Positions 16,909 through 29,435 of a stretch of 64,000 bases of DNA are shown here, one piece after another (position 1 is the stretch's first letter; each line of letters starts with the position of its first letter). The stretch is from NCBI GenBank assembly GCA_026988435.1, contig JALSLH010000093.1, positions 1-64,000 of the forward strand, read 5' to 3'. The position numbers were made by a program, and so were the translations under genes. The notes beneath the pieces are model-generated. The model made no database searches. It had not been told where the DNA came from and saw only the letters and a list, made by a program, of their open reading frames with translations. The stretch comes from Methylophaga sp. (lineage in GTDB: Bacteria > Pseudomonadota > Gammaproteobacteria > Nitrosococcales > Methylophagaceae).

Positions 16909-19287
16909 TTACGCTCTTATCATTGCACCGACTTGTTGATTCAAGGTTTCGGTCACAGTTTCTATTACTGTATCAACCTCTTCATCTGTCAATGTTCGCT
17001 CTGAATGTTGCAACTGAAATGCTATTGCAATGCTCTTCTTATCAAGCTCGACTCCGGCTCCGCTATACACGTCAAATAATTGAATTGACTTAAGAATATC
17101 AGATCTAACACCATTCAGGCAATGTTCAATTTCACCTGCGCTGACCGTAGTATTGACTAACAAGGCCAAATCCCGACGAATTGCAGGGAATTTGGATAAC
17201 ATTTCAAATGAAGGTACCTTTGCTTTAAGCACTGATGATAATGTCAATTCAAAGACATAGGCTTTGGTACTTAACTCTAATGGTTTATTCAATTTTGGAT
17301 GTAATGCGCCTACCCAGCCAATGGCAATATCACCTTGATATATTCGTGCAGATTGGCCTGGGTGTAGGGCTGGGTGTTGTTCTGAAACAAAACGTATATT
17401 TTCTTCGCCGCCTAAATCCAATAGCGCCTCAACATCAGCTTTAATGTCAAAAAAGTCGACCGGCCGCTGTTTTTCTGCCCATTGTTCGGCATAGCGGCTA
17501 CCGCAGACTACGCCTGCAATTTGACGATGCTGTTCAACATTATCATTTGTGCCACTAAAGCTACGACCTACTTCAAATAGTCGTATACGATCGTGCTGTC
17601 TATTTAAATTATAAACTAACGCTTGGATTAAACCCGGCCATAGCGAGGTCCGCATAACCGATAACTCAGCTGAAATTGGATTCGCTAGCTCAATCGCTTG
17701 TTCGCCTTCTACAGCTAGATGCTGTTGAATTGTAGGATCACCAAAACTATAAGTAATGGCTTCTTGATAACCGCGGTCAACTAATAAAGACTGCAATCGA
17801 TGTGTTGCTAATGTGTGTTCTGAAATATCAGCTGTTAAAACCGTGCCTTGTGGTCGTGTTTCGGGCAATTTATCATAGCCATACAATCGGCCTAATTCTT
17901 CAATCAAATCAACTTCAATTGCTAAATCAAAACGGAAAGTGGGTACCGTTACTTGCCACGCATCGTCTTGGGCAACAACCGTCAAACCTAAACGTGTTAA
18001 CTGATCTTCAACTTGTGCAGAATCTATAGCAATTCCTAATACACGTTTAATTCTTGAAGCTCGTAAAGTTATAATTTTTTGCTGAGGTAAATCTGATTCT
18101 GAAACTGCTTCAGTAATTAGACCTGCTTCACCACCCACAATATCTAATAATAACGCTGTAGCGCGCTCTATTGCTACACGCGGGAGTTCAGGATCAACGC
18201 CACGCTCAAAGCGATGAGATGAGTCTGTATGCAAGCCATAAGCACGGGCACGACCCGCAATAGCTAATGGGTTAAAATGTGCGGCTTCTAAAAATATATT
18301 TTTGGTATCATCGGTAACACTTGATGTTTCACCACCTATAATGCCCGCAAGCGCTAAAGCAGATTCATCGTCAGCGATAACAAGCGTATTGTCTGTAATC
18401 GTAACTTCTTGCCCATCTAATAAGGTCAGTTTCTCATTTGTTTTTGCTAAGCGAACAGTAATGTCACCACTTAGTTTATCTAAGTCAAAAGCATGCATTG
18501 GCTGACCTAGCTCAAGCATCACATAATTTGTCACATCGACAATAGGGCCTAAACTACGCACACCACTACGACGCAACTTTTCTTGCATCCATAAAGGTGT
18601 TTCTGCCTTTACATTGACGTTTTCTATCACTCGACCAATATATCGTGGACAATCCGCAGTCGCGTCAACAGTGACATTAAATGTTCTTTTCGATTGCTCG
18701 GTAATTGCTTCTGCTGGCCACTGTGTTACATCACAGCCGGTTAATACACCTACTTCACGAGCAATACCCGCTATACCTAGACAATCACTACGGTTAGGTG
18801 TTAAATCAACATCTATCGATACATCATCAAGATCTAAATAGTCTCTGAGATCGCTTCCGACAGGTGCATCATCAGCTAATTCCATCAAACCTTTAACGTT
18901 GTCGACTAAACCAATCTCACTAGCACCACATAACATACCAAAAGATTCAACACCGCGTAGTTTGGCTTTTTTAATTTTGAAGTTACCCGGCAAAACTGAG
19001 CCGACGACAGCAACAGGAATTTTTAAATCTTGTCTAACATTGGCAGCACCACAAACAATAGACAACAACTCATCACCTGCAACATCGACTTTACAGCAGC
19101 GTAACTTATCCGCATCAGGGTGAGGTTCAACAGAAACAACTTGCCCCACTACCACGCCCGTAAAATCACCTGCAACAGCTTCAATTGCATCGACTTCTAA
19201 GCCAGCTTGCGTTAATTGTTCTGCAAGTGTTGCTGAGTCAATATCTGGATTAACCCACTCTCGTAACCATTTTTCACTAAATTTCAT
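16909..19287 (-). CDS. pheT: Phenylalanyl-tRNA synthetase beta subunit
   Basis: PheT forms the alpha2-beta2 enzyme with PheS. The 792-residue protein has the N-terminal tRNA-binding (EMAP-II-like) domain ('VVGQVVSVEPHPDADKLRCC' near residue 46), B3/B4 editing domain, B5 and the C-terminal anticodon-binding FDX-ACB domain. Length is normal. It follows pheS after 14 nt. Confidence 0.98.
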   Translation of the reverse strand: MKFSEKWLREWVNPDIDSATLAEQLTQAGLEVDAIEAVAGDFTGVVVGQVVSVEPHPDADKLRCCKVDVAGDELLSIVCGAANVRQDLKIPVAVVGSVLPGNFKIKKAKLRGVESFGMLCGASEIGLVDNVKGLMELADDAPVGSDLRDYLDLDDVSIDVDLTPNRSDCLGIAGIAREVGVLTGCDVTQWPAEAITEQSKRTFNVTVDATADCPRYIGRVIENVNVKAETPLWMQEKLRRSGVRSLGPIVDVTNYVMLELGQPMHAFDLDKLSGDITVRLAKTNEKLTLLDGQEVTITDNTLVIADDESALALAGIIGGETSSVTDDTKNIFLEAAHFNPLAIAGRARAYGLHTDSSHRFERGVDPELPRVAIERATALLLDIVGGEAGLITEAVSESDLPQQKIITLRASRIKRVLGIAIDSAQVEDQLTRLGLTVVAQDDAWQVTVPTFRFDLAIEVDLIEELGRLYGYDKLPETRPQGTVLTADISEHTLATHRLQSLLVDRGYQEAITYSFGDPTIQQHLAVEGEQAIELANPISAELSVMRTSLWPGLIQALVYNLNRQHDRIRLFEVGRSFSGTNDNVEQHRQIAGVVCGSRYAEQWAEKQRPVDFFDIKADVEALLDLGGEENIRFVSEQHPALHPGQSARIYQGDIAIGWVGALHPKLNKPLELSTKAYVFELTLSSVLKAKVPSFEMLSKFPAIRRDLALLVNTTVSAGEIEHCLNGVRSDILKSIQLFDVYSGAGVELDKKSIAIAFQLQHSERTLTDEEVDTVIETVTETLNQQVGAMIRA

Positions 19288-19301
19288 TGTGTGTAATACT
19301 C

Positions 19302-20360
<1,059 letters not shown>

Positions 20361-20365
20361 TTATA

Positions 20366-20396
20366 AAACAAAAAAGGGCCGTCAAAACGGCCCTTT
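20366..20396 (-). terminator. Terminator/attenuator between rplT and pheS
   Basis: A 10-bp stem AAAGGGCCGT / ACGGCCCTTT (20373-20396) with a 4-nt loop is followed by a T run on the minus strand. It lies about 30 nt upstream of the pheS start. I see no phenylalanine-rich leader peptide like E. coli pheM in front of it. Confidence 0.85.
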
Positions 20397-20439
20397 CCTA
20401 AATCATACAATATTTATGGCTCTTAACGAGCTGAAAATA

Positions 20440-20799
20440 TTATTTGTTTAATGCAGCCTTAGCTTGTTCTGCAACGGCAGCAAATGCAACTGAATCATTC
20501 ATTGCAAGATCAGCTAATACTTTACGATCAACTTCAACCGCTGCTTTTTTCAAGCCGTCGATTAATTTGCTGTATGACAAACCACATTCACGTGCGCCAG
20601 CGTTAATACGTGCAATCCACAATGCACGGAATTGACGTTTTTTCTGACGACGATCGCGATAAGCATATTGACCTGCTTTTGTTACTGCTTGTACAGCAAC
20701 ACGATATACATTTTTACGACGACCACTATAACCTTTGGCCTGCTTGATAACTTTTTTGTGTCGCGCGTGAGCGACTACACCACGTTTTACTCTTGGCAT
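20440..20799 (-). CDS. rplT: 50S ribosomal protein L20
   Basis: L20 binds 23S rRNA early in 50S assembly and represses its own operon in E. coli. The 119-residue sequence begins '[20 protein letters not shown]', basic N-terminal extension and globular C-terminus as expected. It follows rpmI by 15 nt in the infC-rpmI-rplT order. Confidence 0.98.
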   Translation of the reverse strand: MPRVKRGVVAHARHKKVIKQAKGYSGRRKNVYRVAVQAVTKAGQYAYRDRRQKKRQFRALWIARINAGARECGLSYSKLIDGLKKAAVEVDRKVLADLAMNDSVAFAAVAEQAKAALNK

Positions 20800-20814
20800 G
20801 AGATAACTCCTTAA

Positions 20815-21012
20815 TTAGTGATTAGGCAACATTTTGCGAACAGACATATGATCAGCTTTACAGACAATCAATGTAGAACGCAATTGGCGTTTCCGCTTAG
20901 TGCTTTTCTTAGTAAGGATGTGGCTAGTAAACGCTTGTGAGCGTTTAAATTTTCCGCTACCCGTCTTTTTGAAGCGCTTTGCAGCACCTCGGTGTGTTTT
21001 TAACTTTGGCAT
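20815..21012 (-). CDS. rpmI: 50S ribosomal protein L35
   Basis: This 65-residue basic protein begins '[20 protein letters not shown]', the diagnostic L35 start. It sits between infC and rplT. The 62-nt gap to infC contains a short GGGA/TCCC hairpin that could be part of translational control by L20, but I cannot show this. Confidence 0.98.
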   Translation of the reverse strand: MPKLKTHRGAAKRFKKTGSGKFKRSQAFTSHILTKKSTKRKRQLRSTLIVCKADHMSVRKMLPNH

Positions 21013-21074
21013 TATTTCGAACTCCGCATTCGTAATTAATTATTATTGATGTCAATCCCAAAACGGGACTGTCA

Positions 21075-21590
21075 TTACTTTTTACCGGGTGCTAAAACCA
21101 TAATCATTTGTCGACCTTCTTTCTTTGGATGCTGCTCAATGACAGACAGTTCTTTAAGATCTTCTGCTACTCGTTTAAGTAGTTTCAGTCCTAAGTCCTG
21201 ATGCGCCATCTCACGCCCGCGAAAGCGAAGACTCACTTTAGTTTTATTCCCCTCTTCAAGGAAACGTGTCAGGTTGCGTAGTTTTACCTGGTAATCCCCT
21301 TCTTCGGTGCCTGGTCTAAACTTGATCTCCTTGACCTGTATCTGTTTCTGCTTTTTCTTCGCAATTTGCTTTTGCTTATTAGCTTCAAACACATACTTAC
21401 CGTAATCCATTATACGGCAAACTGGTGGTTTGGCTTGCGCCGAAATCTCCACCAAATCTAATTCCGCTTCTTCTGCTAATGCCATGGCTTTTGCCAATGG
21501 AACAATTCCTAATTGCTCTCCATCTGCACCAGTTAAACGTACTTCTCTGGCAGTGATTTCACCATTTAGCTTTTTATCATCAGTAGCGAT
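21075..21590 (-). CDS. infC: Translation initiation factor IF-3 (ATC start codon)
   Basis: IF-3 binds the 30S subunit, prevents premature 50S joining and proofreads the start codon. The conserved N-terminal domain ('[22 protein letters not shown]') extends upstream of the first usual start (TTG 21497), so a 140-residue reading would lack it. Reading back in frame, an ATC at 21590 lies about 8 nt after AGAGG and 4 nt after the thrS stop, and gives 171 residues, the normal length. IF-3 genes typically use rare AUU/AUC/AUA starts for autoregulation, so ATC is the natural choice. Confidence 0.95.
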   Translation of the reverse strand: MATDDKKLNGEITAREVRLTGADGEQLGIVPLAKAMALAEEAELDLVEISAQAKPPVCRIMDYGKYVFEANKQKQIAKKKQKQIQVKEIKFRPGTEEGDYQVKLRNLTRFLEEGNKTKVSLRFRGREMAHQDLGLKLLKRVAEDLKELSVIEQHPKKEGRQMIMVLAPGKK

Positions 21591-21594
21591 ATTT

Positions 21595-23520
21595 CTAGTC
21601 CTCTAAAATAATTCGACCGCGACTAGCAACGTCTTTGCGCAAGATTTCTGCGAATTCGTCAAGTGTCATTACACCCAAGTCTTCACCCTTGCGAGTACGT
21701 ACTGCCACGGCGTTCTGTTGCGCTTCGCGATCCCCAACCACAATTAAATAAGGTACCCGGCGCAATGTTTGCTCGCGTATTTTATAGCCTATCTTCTCAT
21801 TTCTCAAGTCTAAATCTACTCTAAAGCCTTTATTTTGCAATTCTTTTGTGATTTTCTTAACATATTCGGACTGATTTTGGCTGATTCCCATCACTACAAC
21901 TTGGCGTGGGGCTAACCAAGTTGGGAACGATCCCGCATATTCTTCAACCAAAATACCGATAAAGCGTTCGAGCGATCCTAAAATAGCGCGGTGCAACATA
22001 ACAGGCACTTGTTTACTACCGTCGTCCGCAATATAAGTTGCATCTAGACGGCCTGGCATCGAGAAATCAACTTGAATCGTACCGCACTGCCAGACTCGAC
22101 CCAGACAATCTTTAAGAGAAAATTCAATTTTAGGGCCATAAAATGCACCCTCGCCCGGTTGCAAGTCCCAATCTAGTCCTTTGTCATTTAAAGCGCGCTC
22201 TAATGCATGTTCTGCTTTATCCCACACCTCATCACTACCTACACGATTTTCAGGGCGTGTCGATAACTTAACGATGATTTCATTAAAGCCAAAATCAGCA
22301 TACACATCTTGCAATAAGTCCATAAATACAGATACTTCAGACTGAATCTGATCTTCCGTACAAAAAATATGCGCATCATCTTGAGTAAAGCTACGCAAGC
22401 GCATCAAACCATGTAATGTACCCGATGGTTCATTACGATGACATGAGCCAAATTCCGCCATACGGAGTGGTAAATCACGATAACTTTTCAAACCTTGATT
22501 GAAGATCTGTACATGACATGGGCAATTCATTGGCTTGATGGCATAATCACGATTATCAGTTTCAGTGGTGAATATCATGTCACCAAATTTATCCCAATGA
22601 CCTGATTTTTCCCATAAAGAGCGGTCAACCACTTGGGGCGTGCGCACTTCTTGATAATCATTTTGTTGCAAGACGTCACGAATATAATTTTCGACTTCGC
22701 GATAAATCCGCCAGCCATTGTCATGCCAAAAAATCATGCCTGGCGCTTCTTCTTGCAGATGGAAGAGATCTAAATTTTTAGCAATTTTACGATGATCACG
22801 CTTTTCTGCTTCTTCTAAGCGGAAAATATATTGTTTTAACGCTTTTTTGTCTTTCCACGCTGTGCCATAAACACGTTGCAGCATTTCATTATCTGAATTA
22901 CCGCGCCAGTATGCACCAGCTAATTTCATTAATTTAAATGCTTTTAATTTGCCCGTGCTTGGAACATGAGGTCCACGACAAAGATCAATAAAATCATCTT
23001 GTCTATATAAAGAAAGCGTTTCACCTTTGGGAATATCTTCCAAAATCTCAGCTTTATAGTCTTCGCCCATTTCACGAAACAACTCAATACCCGCTTCACG
23101 AGAGACTTCTTCTCGTACAACCGGAATATCTTGCTTAACGATTTCTTTCATGCGTTTTTCAATGCTAGCTAAATCTTCTGGCGTAAAGCCCGGTGCATAA
23201 GAAAAGTCATAATAAAAGCCATCTTCAATAACCGGACCAATGGTAACTTGTGCTTCAGGAAACAGTTGTTTCACCGCTTGCGCCATTAAATGTGACGTCG
23301 AGTGACGAATAATATCTAAGCCTTCATCATCGCGTTCAGTGATAATTGCTACATCAGCATCTTGATCAATAATATGAGTAGTATCAACTAACTCACCATT
23401 CACCTTGCCTGCTAATGCCGCACGCGCTAAGCCTGCACCAATATCATTGGCAACATCAAAAATAGAAACGGGGTGATCAAACTGGCGTTGACTGCCATCG
23501 GGAAGTGTTACTGAAATCAT
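21595..23520 (-). CDS. thrS: Threonyl-tRNA synthetase
   Basis: ThrS (641 residues) has an N-terminal TGS domain, the editing domain with HxxxH ('[16 protein letters not shown]'), the class II core with zinc ligands ('[10 protein letters not shown]') and a C-terminal anticodon-binding domain ('[19 protein letters not shown]'). It is the first gene of the thrS-infC-rpmI-rplT cluster, and its stop lies 4 nt before the infC ATC. Length is normal. Confidence 0.98.
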   Translation of the reverse strand: MISVTLPDGSQRQFDHPVSIFDVANDIGAGLARAALAGKVNGELVDTTHIIDQDADVAIITERDDEGLDIIRHSTSHLMAQAVKQLFPEAQVTIGPVIEDGFYYDFSYAPGFTPEDLASIEKRMKEIVKQDIPVVREEVSREAGIELFREMGEDYKAEILEDIPKGETLSLYRQDDFIDLCRGPHVPSTGKLKAFKLMKLAGAYWRGNSDNEMLQRVYGTAWKDKKALKQYIFRLEEAEKRDHRKIAKNLDLFHLQEEAPGMIFWHDNGWRIYREVENYIRDVLQQNDYQEVRTPQVVDRSLWEKSGHWDKFGDMIFTTETDNRDYAIKPMNCPCHVQIFNQGLKSYRDLPLRMAEFGSCHRNEPSGTLHGLMRLRSFTQDDAHIFCTEDQIQSEVSVFMDLLQDVYADFGFNEIIVKLSTRPENRVGSDEVWDKAEHALERALNDKGLDWDLQPGEGAFYGPKIEFSLKDCLGRVWQCGTIQVDFSMPGRLDATYIADDGSKQVPVMLHRAILGSLERFIGILVEEYAGSFPTWLAPRQVVVMGISQNQSEYVKKITKELQNKGFRVDLDLRNEKIGYKIREQTLRRVPYLIVVGDREAQQNAVAVRTRKGEDLGVMTLDEFAEILRKDVASRGRIILED

Positions 23521-23556
23521 TATAATGTTCCTGACCGATACAAAGGGCCGTAAAAA

Positions 23557-23578
23557 CCAAAAAACTCCTTAAGGGAGT
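23557..23578 (-). terminator. Terminator after tRNA-Val
   Basis: A short stem ACTCC / GGAGT (23564-23577) is followed on the minus strand by a T run. It lies between the tRNA-Val gene and thrS and would end the tRNA transcript. The stem is only about 5-6 bp, so moderate strength. Confidence 0.6.
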
Positions 23579-23593
23579 CTCGATATTATTATT

Positions 23594-23670
23594 TGGTAGG
23601 CACGCTCGGACTCGAACCGAGGACTTCCACCATGTCATGGTGGCACTCTAACCAGCTGAGTTACGCGCCT
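23594..23670 (-). tRNA. tRNA-Val (anticodon GAC)
   Basis: The 77-nt cloverleaf has encoded CCA. The acceptor AGGCGCG pairs with CGTGCCT, the anticodon stem is CCACC/GGTGG and loop ATGACAT reads GAC. The gene lies upstream of thrS in the same orientation. Confidence 0.95.
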
Positions 23671-23833
23671 GTCGTTAAGCGCTGGAATTATACAGGGCTT
23701 AGCTTTTAACGCAAGAAAATATGGCTTGTGTATTCGAGATTTACTTCAGGTAAGCTTAGTTTGTTATGACAAATACAAGCTCTTTTTTAGAAGTTTAATG
23801 TACGTAACAAGTGATTTGAGCGGAAGTTAGCCC

Positions 23834-23972
23834 GTAGGTCGAATAAGCGATAGCGCCATCCGACGTTTGGATGTATCAATACTCTGCTCATAACATCGAT
23901 TAGCAATTTCGAAAATATAATTTGATGATATCGCTTGGCATGTCGGATGACGCTATCGCTTATCCAAGCTAC
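23834..23972. repeat. MITE-like inverted repeat element
   Basis: Two arms of about 34 nt (23834-23870 and 23939-23972) are near-complementary: both contain AAGCGATAGCG followed by an 'ATCCGAC' block. They enclose about 68 nt without a gene. The arms resemble a widespread class of bacterial palindromic intergenic repeats ending in GTAG/CTAC. This element occupies most of the 320-nt gene-free stretch between tRNA-Val and the yjdF-like gene. Confidence 0.8.
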
Positions 23973-23989
23973 ATCATTATTATCTCACC

Positions 23990-24706
23990 TTAATCATTCA
24001 TCATCCGCGCTATTTCATCTTCGCCTAACGGTGCTTGATGCTTCACCTTTAAACTATCGACCCATTCTTGGGCAAAATCACGTTGAATTGCTCTATTGAT
24101 TAAAGCCACAATGATCATGGCAATTAATGCACCTAAACTGGCTAAAGCCATATCTTTATGTGCATCCCAAATATCACCTTGTGTACCGAGGTAAGCCATA
24201 CCTAAATCGCCACCTAGTACAACAGCTACCGCCCACTCCACTAGTTCATAAAGCATCGACGTCGACATTGTTAAGTCTAGCGGCAGAAAATAACCCCAGA
24301 AACCTTTTACATTGACTACGCGCAAAAACATTTCTCGAATAGGATAAGCGAGCAACAATCCATAACTAAAATGTACTAGGCGATCAAAGTGATTGCGTTC
24401 CCAGCCAAAAATTTCGTTTATGGTTGTACCTGTTAATGAGTGAAACCATTGGTCATATGGCACTTCGGCATAAGTATAGTGTGAACCCACCACATGTAAG
24501 GCGAGGAAAATGAATATTAGTGTATAAGATATTCTGGACAGTGGTAATCGTTTGAATGTGGCAAATAAAAATATTACAGCTACTACAACCAATATATTTT
24601 CTAATAACCAATCTTTTGGATATAAAGGTTCAATTGCAAAATAAATCCATTCGATAGCAAATAGACTAAACAGAATTAATAAGTATTTTTTATGCGTTAT
24701 CTTCAT
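23990..24706 (-). CDS. DUF2238 (YjdF-like) integral membrane protein
   Basis: This 238-residue protein has six to seven membrane helices and family-typical blocks 'GSHYTYAEVPYDQW', 'NHFDRLVHFSYGLLLAYP' and 'YLGTQGDIWDAHKDMALASLGAL'. The family (E. coli YjdF) has no established function. The conserved acidic and histidine residues in membrane helices suggest an enzyme or transporter, but this is speculation. It is transcribed away from rpoH, and the 201 nt between them should hold both promoters. Confidence 0.9.
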   Translation of the reverse strand: MKITHKKYLLILFSLFAIEWIYFAIEPLYPKDWLLENILVVVAVIFLFATFKRLPLSRISYTLIFIFLALHVVGSHYTYAEVPYDQWFHSLTGTTINEIFGWERNHFDRLVHFSYGLLLAYPIREMFLRVVNVKGFWGYFLPLDLTMSTSMLYELVEWAVAVVLGGDLGMAYLGTQGDIWDAHKDMALASLGALIAMIIVALINRAIQRDFAQEWVDSLKVKHQAPLGEDEIARMMND

Positions 24707-24907
24707 TTAAATTTTTGCTTTTGTATATTCCATCTGAAATTTATAGTCACGCTGAGTGTTATACTGAACCAATAACTGGCACATTATCTGCTTGATATCT
24801 TTTAGTCATAATTAGGGAACTTTTCCCTGATTTTACACTCTTACTATTTGATTAAACTAAATTAATGTTAATATACCAAAAATAATTATTCGGAGGCCGC
24901 CTGTACA

Positions 24908-25768
24908 ATGACAACTGATGTAGCCCAATACAATTTAGCTTTAGCGCCAATTGAAAACTTAAATTCATACTCTAAGTTAGTTCATAGCACGCCGCTTTTA
25001 ACAGCTGAAGAAGAATATGATCTTGCAACACGCTTGCAAGCGGATGGTGATGTGGAAGCCGCACAACACCTAATTTTGTCACATCTGCGCTTTGTGAATC
25101 GCATTGCTAAAGGCTATAGCGGTTATGGTCTGCCCGTTGCCGATTTAGTGCAAGAAGGCAATATCGGTTTGATGAAAGCCGTTAAACGCTTTGACCCAAC
25201 TAAAGGTGTACGCTTGGTATCTTTTGCCGTGCATTGGATCCGCGCTGAAATTCATGAATATGTGATCCGTAACTGGCGCATTGTTAAAATTGCTACGACG
25301 AAAGCCCAACGTAAATTATTCTTTAATCTTCGTGGTGCTAAAAAACGCCTTGGTTGGTTAAATCAAGAAGAAGTTAATGCCGTTGCTGATGATTTGGGTG
25401 TTACACCTGATAATGTGATGGAGATGGAGCGTCGGTTAGCTTCTCCTGATGCATCGTTTGATTTACCTGCTGATGTTGATGATGATGAAAACACATTTTC
25501 ACCTGCCGCTTATTTAACTGGCCCTGAAAAATCAGATCCGTCATTACAGTTAGAACAAACAGATTATACTGATTATCAAAACCAACGACTCACTAATGCA
25601 CTAGGCACATTAGACGAGCGTAGCCGCGACATTATTAGCCAACGTTGGTTGAATGATGATAAAAAAGCCACATTGCATACCTTAGCTGATAAGTATGATG
25701 TTTCAGCAGAGCGCATTCGCCAAATTGAAAATAATGCAATGAAAAAACTAAAAGCATTGATGATTTAA
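24908..25768 (+). CDS. rpoH: RNA polymerase heat-shock sigma factor RpoH (sigma-32)
   Basis: The 286-residue protein has region 2.1-2.4 ('[49 protein letters not shown]'), and right after it the RpoH box 'QRKLFFNLR' that distinguishes sigma-32 from other group-2/3 sigmas. Region 4.2 closes the protein ('[18 protein letters not shown]'). A GGAGG lies 11-12 nt before ATG 24908. E. coli rpoH is controlled by an mRNA thermosensor; a small GC-rich complementarity near the ribosome-binding site is visible here but too short to claim one. Confidence 0.97.
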   Translation: MTTDVAQYNLALAPIENLNSYSKLVHSTPLLTAEEEYDLATRLQADGDVEAAQHLILSHLRFVNRIAKGYSGYGLPVADLVQEGNIGLMKAVKRFDPTKGVRLVSFAVHWIRAEIHEYVIRNWRIVKIATTKAQRKLFFNLRGAKKRLGWLNQEEVNAVADDLGVTPDNVMEMERRLASPDASFDLPADVDDDENTFSPAAYLTGPEKSDPSLQLEQTDYTDYQNQRLTNALGTLDERSRDIISQRWLNDDKKATLHTLADKYDVSAERIRQIENNAMKKLKALMI

Positions 25769-25792
25769 CTTTAAATCGTTGCTGACAAACAT

Positions 25793-25822
25793 AAAAAAGC
25801 CCACATAAAGTGGGCTTTTTTA
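25793..25822. terminator. Bidirectional terminator between rpoH and fdxA
   Basis: A stem AAGCCCAC / GTGGGCTT with a loop of about 5 nt has an A run on its left and a T run on its right, so it can end both the rightward rpoH and the leftward fdxA transcripts. Confidence 0.93.
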
Positions 25823-25839
25823 TTGAATGGCATTAAGGT

Positions 25840-26163
25840 TTAACGCTCTAATAATGGTTTTTTATCTGTTTTCCCATCCCACTCTTCTGCATCGGCAGGT
25901 GGATCTTTTTGTTCTGAAATCACTGGCCATACTTTTGATAGCTCTTCATTGATTTCTAAAAATTCAGCTTGATCATCCGGCAGGTCATCTTCTGAGAAAA
26001 TGGCCTCGGCAGGGCATTCTGGCTCGCACAAAGTGCAATCAATACACTCTTCAGGATCAATAACAAGAAAGTTAGGACCTTCATGAAAACAATCAACAGG
26101 ACAAACTTCTACACAATCGGTATATTTACATTTAATACAATTTTCAGTGACAATAAATGTCAT
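25840..26163 (-). CDS. fdxA: Seven-iron ferredoxin (3Fe-4S / 4Fe-4S)
   Basis: The 107-residue protein begins '[22 protein letters not shown]' and has a second cluster motif [12 protein letters not shown], the layout of FdxA-type ferredoxins. It transfers low-potential electrons; its partner here is unknown. I chose ATG 26163, which has GGAG 7 nt upstream and gives the standard FdxA N-terminus, rather than the longer reading from 26205. It converges on rpoH across a shared terminator. Confidence 0.95.
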   Translation of the reverse strand: MTFIVTENCIKCKYTDCVEVCPVDCFHEGPNFLVIDPEECIDCTLCEPECPAEAIFSEDDLPDDQAEFLEINEELSKVWPVISEQKDPPADAEEWDGKTDKKPLLER

Positions 26164-26348
26164 TTTACTACTCCAATTTACTGGTTCTATCGCTAGCAAC
26201 CACAATAAAACTATATTGAATCACAGCGCAACGTGTCTATTTTACATTATTTCAGCATCTTTGCCTTAAAAATAGTGCCATATTTTCTACATCAGAAATA
26301 AGCTTTTAAGGTATCATTCACTTATATCAAGACTTAGGGAATATTATT

Positions 26349-26642
26349 ATGCGCCGCATTTTGACCATTATCATTTTTATTATTGTATTTGCTGTGGGCA
26401 TCACCTTTTCAGCGATTAATAACGATCCGGTTACCATTAATTATTATCTCGGCACGCTGTCACTCCCTCTTTCTATCGTTGTTGTTCTATCAATTGTATT
26501 GGGGATTATATTGGGTGCATTAGCCATCTTTGTCGGCACGCTACAACTACGCTATGAAAACCGTCGTTTGCATAAAAAGCTTGAAACGTCTGAACAAGAA
26601 ATAAATAGCCTCCGCATTTTACCGCTTACAGATGAGCACTAA
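26349..26642 (+). CDS. lapA: LapA-type membrane protein (YciS)
   Basis: This 97-residue protein has two N-terminal membrane helices (about residues 3-21 and 40-64) and a short coiled-coil cytoplasmic tail ending near 'EQEINSLRILPL', the LapA/YciS arrangement. LapA partners LapB in regulating LpxC turnover and thus lipopolysaccharide synthesis. lapB follows after 11 nt, which supports the assignment. The usual neighbours rpsA and ihfB are not upstream. Confidence 0.92.
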   Translation: MRRILTIIIFIIVFAVGITFSAINNDPVTINYYLGTLSLPLSIVVVLSIVLGIILGALAIFVGTLQLRYENRRLHKKLETSEQEINSLRILPLTDEH

Positions 26643-26653
26643 GCCTACTCATT

Positions 26654-27831
26654 ATGAATGTAGAATGGTTACTACTCCTTCTGCCAATTGCGGCTCTATC
26701 TGGTTGGATATCGGCGCGAAGTCATTATAAACATCAGCGTGATTCACAGAAAAATGCCTTTAACCCTGAATATTTTAAAGGCTTAAATTTCTTATTAAAT
26801 GAACAGCCTGATAAAGCCATCGATGTCTTTATTAAACTGCTTGAAGTAAATAGTGAAACTGTTGAAACTCACTTAGCTTTGGCCAATTTATTTCGTAGGC
26901 GAGGTGAAACAGATCGTGCTATTCGTATTCACCAAAACCTCATTGCAAGACCCACATTAACCCCACCGCAACGCGATCAGGCCTTAGTTGAGTTAGGGCT
27001 CGACTATATGAATGCTGGCGTGCTTGACCGTGCTGAATCACTCTTTCTCGAATTGCTGACTAAGCCCTCTCCTCCTCTTCAAGCTTATAAGCAATTGCTG
27101 CGCATTTATGAGCAAGAAAAAGATTGGCCTCAAGCTATTGAAATGGCAAAAAAAATTCAAACTATAGAGCCGGATGAAATGGGGCAGATTATTGCGCAAT
27201 TTTATTGTGAATTGGCCACCCAACATAGACACGCCACGAACAAAGCCTTTATGTTTCTCAAACAAGCAAATCATTATGATGCAAACTGTGTTCGCGCTAT
27301 GTTATTAGAAGCTGATCTACATATTGCAGCTAAAAACTGCCGTAAAGCAATAAAGTGTTTGTTGCATATTGAGCAGCAAAACCATCATTATCTCGAAGAA
27401 GCATTGCCTCAATTATTAACCTGTTATCAGCAACTTAATAATTTACCTTCATTTGAAAAATGGTTAAATTCTTTGCTCACTCGGCACCCTAATTTAACCA
27501 GCGCCCGCCTTATGCTTACACAAGTTACCCAGCTCCAGCATGGCAGCCAAGCAGCACAAAATTATTTGCATAAGCAGTTGCACTCGCACCCTTCTGTTGA
27601 GGGTTTGCATGCCTTGATCTCCTTAGGTGAGCCTTCAAACCCTGTTTTAGTGCCTTTGATACGCGATATTACATCGACAATGATTCGCCATGGTGATCGC
27701 TATACCTGCCAGCATTGTGGCTTTTCGGGTAAAACAATGCATTGGCACTGCCCCGGTTGCAAACGATGGGGCACAATTAAACCTACAGAAATTCATGTTT
27801 CTGCTTTAGAAACTTTATTGGAGTCATCTTC

Positions 27832-27835
<4 letters not shown>
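26654..27835 (+). CDS. lapB: Lipopolysaccharide assembly protein LapB (YciM)
   Basis: LapB is anchored in the inner membrane and controls FtsH-dependent degradation of LpxC. The 393-residue protein has an N-terminal membrane helix, an array of TPR repeats (about residues 35-330) and a C-terminal rubredoxin-like metal site with CQHC and CPGC. All four cysteines are present. It overlaps the next gene by 4 nt. Confidence 0.95.
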
Positions 27836-28774
<939 letters not shown>

Positions 28775-28775
<1 letters not shown>

Positions 28776-29140
28776 TGGTTTCAGTTTATAAAAATATCGC
28801 CCTAACCAGTTTTTTTGGCTTAATGATTACTTTAATTTGTTGGATCACCCTTGGCGAACACAGCGAAAACTACCCAACATCGGGGTTTCTACTTATCGCT
28901 TTAGTCCCTTTGTTATTTCCACTACGCGGCCTTTTGCATGGCAAACCTTACACACATGCTTGGGCGACGTTTCTAATGCTTTTGTATTTCTCGCATGGTA
29001 TTGGTGAAATGTATAGCGCTGAAGGCTTTAGTTTATATCCAAGTTTAGAGGTATTTTTTAGCTTCATTACCTTTATCGCCTCGATTACCTTTATCAAATT
29101 AAACGCTAGAATGCGTCGCAATTCACAGAAAACACAATAG
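28775..29140 (+). CDS. DUF2069 membrane protein
   Basis: This 121-residue protein has three or four membrane helices. It matches DUF2069, whose members often follow wrbA in gammaproteobacteria, as here with a 1-nt overlap. The blocks 'FPLRGLLHGKPYTHAW' and 'FSHGIGEMYS' are the recognisable parts. Function is unknown. Confidence 0.85.
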
Positions 29141-29185
29141 CTTCAGTATAAAATTGTAGCTAACGCTATGATTAGGAGGCTAATT

Positions 29186-29416
29186 ATGAGTACAATCCCC
29201 GCATTTCAATCTGGATTATCAGGTATTCAAGCAGGCATGCAAAGCCTAAATCGCAATGCTGCAAAAATCGCTAATGCTGAAACACTGCAATCTGGTGGTG
29301 ATCTGACAGAACCACTTGTTAATATGATTCGTGATGAACACCAAGTGAAAGCTTCTGCTAAAGTAATTGAGGCAAGCAGCACCATGATGGGCACACTTTT
29401 GGATATAAAAGTGTAA
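29186..29416 (+). CDS. Small flagellar-rod-like protein
   Basis: This 76-residue protein resembles the terminal segments of flagellar rod and hook proteins: 'GLSGIQAGMQSLNRNAAKIANAET' parallels the N-terminal helix of FlgB/FlgC, and 'KASAKVIEASSTMMGTLLDIKV' parallels their C-terminal helix. The middle domain is missing. AGGAGG lies 6 nt before ATG 29186, which fixes the start. No flagellar genes are nearby, so it is probably an independent small family rather than a rod subunit. Confidence 0.75.
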   Translation: MSTIPAFQSGLSGIQAGMQSLNRNAAKIANAETLQSGGDLTEPLVNMIRDEHQVKASAKVIEASSTMMGTLLDIKV

Positions 29417-29435
29417 TACTGTTCAATAAATAATC

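Noticed and set aside
24880-24912. RNA thermometer at rpoH
   Set aside because: Only a few complementary GC bases surround the ribosome-binding site. Too little to claim a thermosensor.
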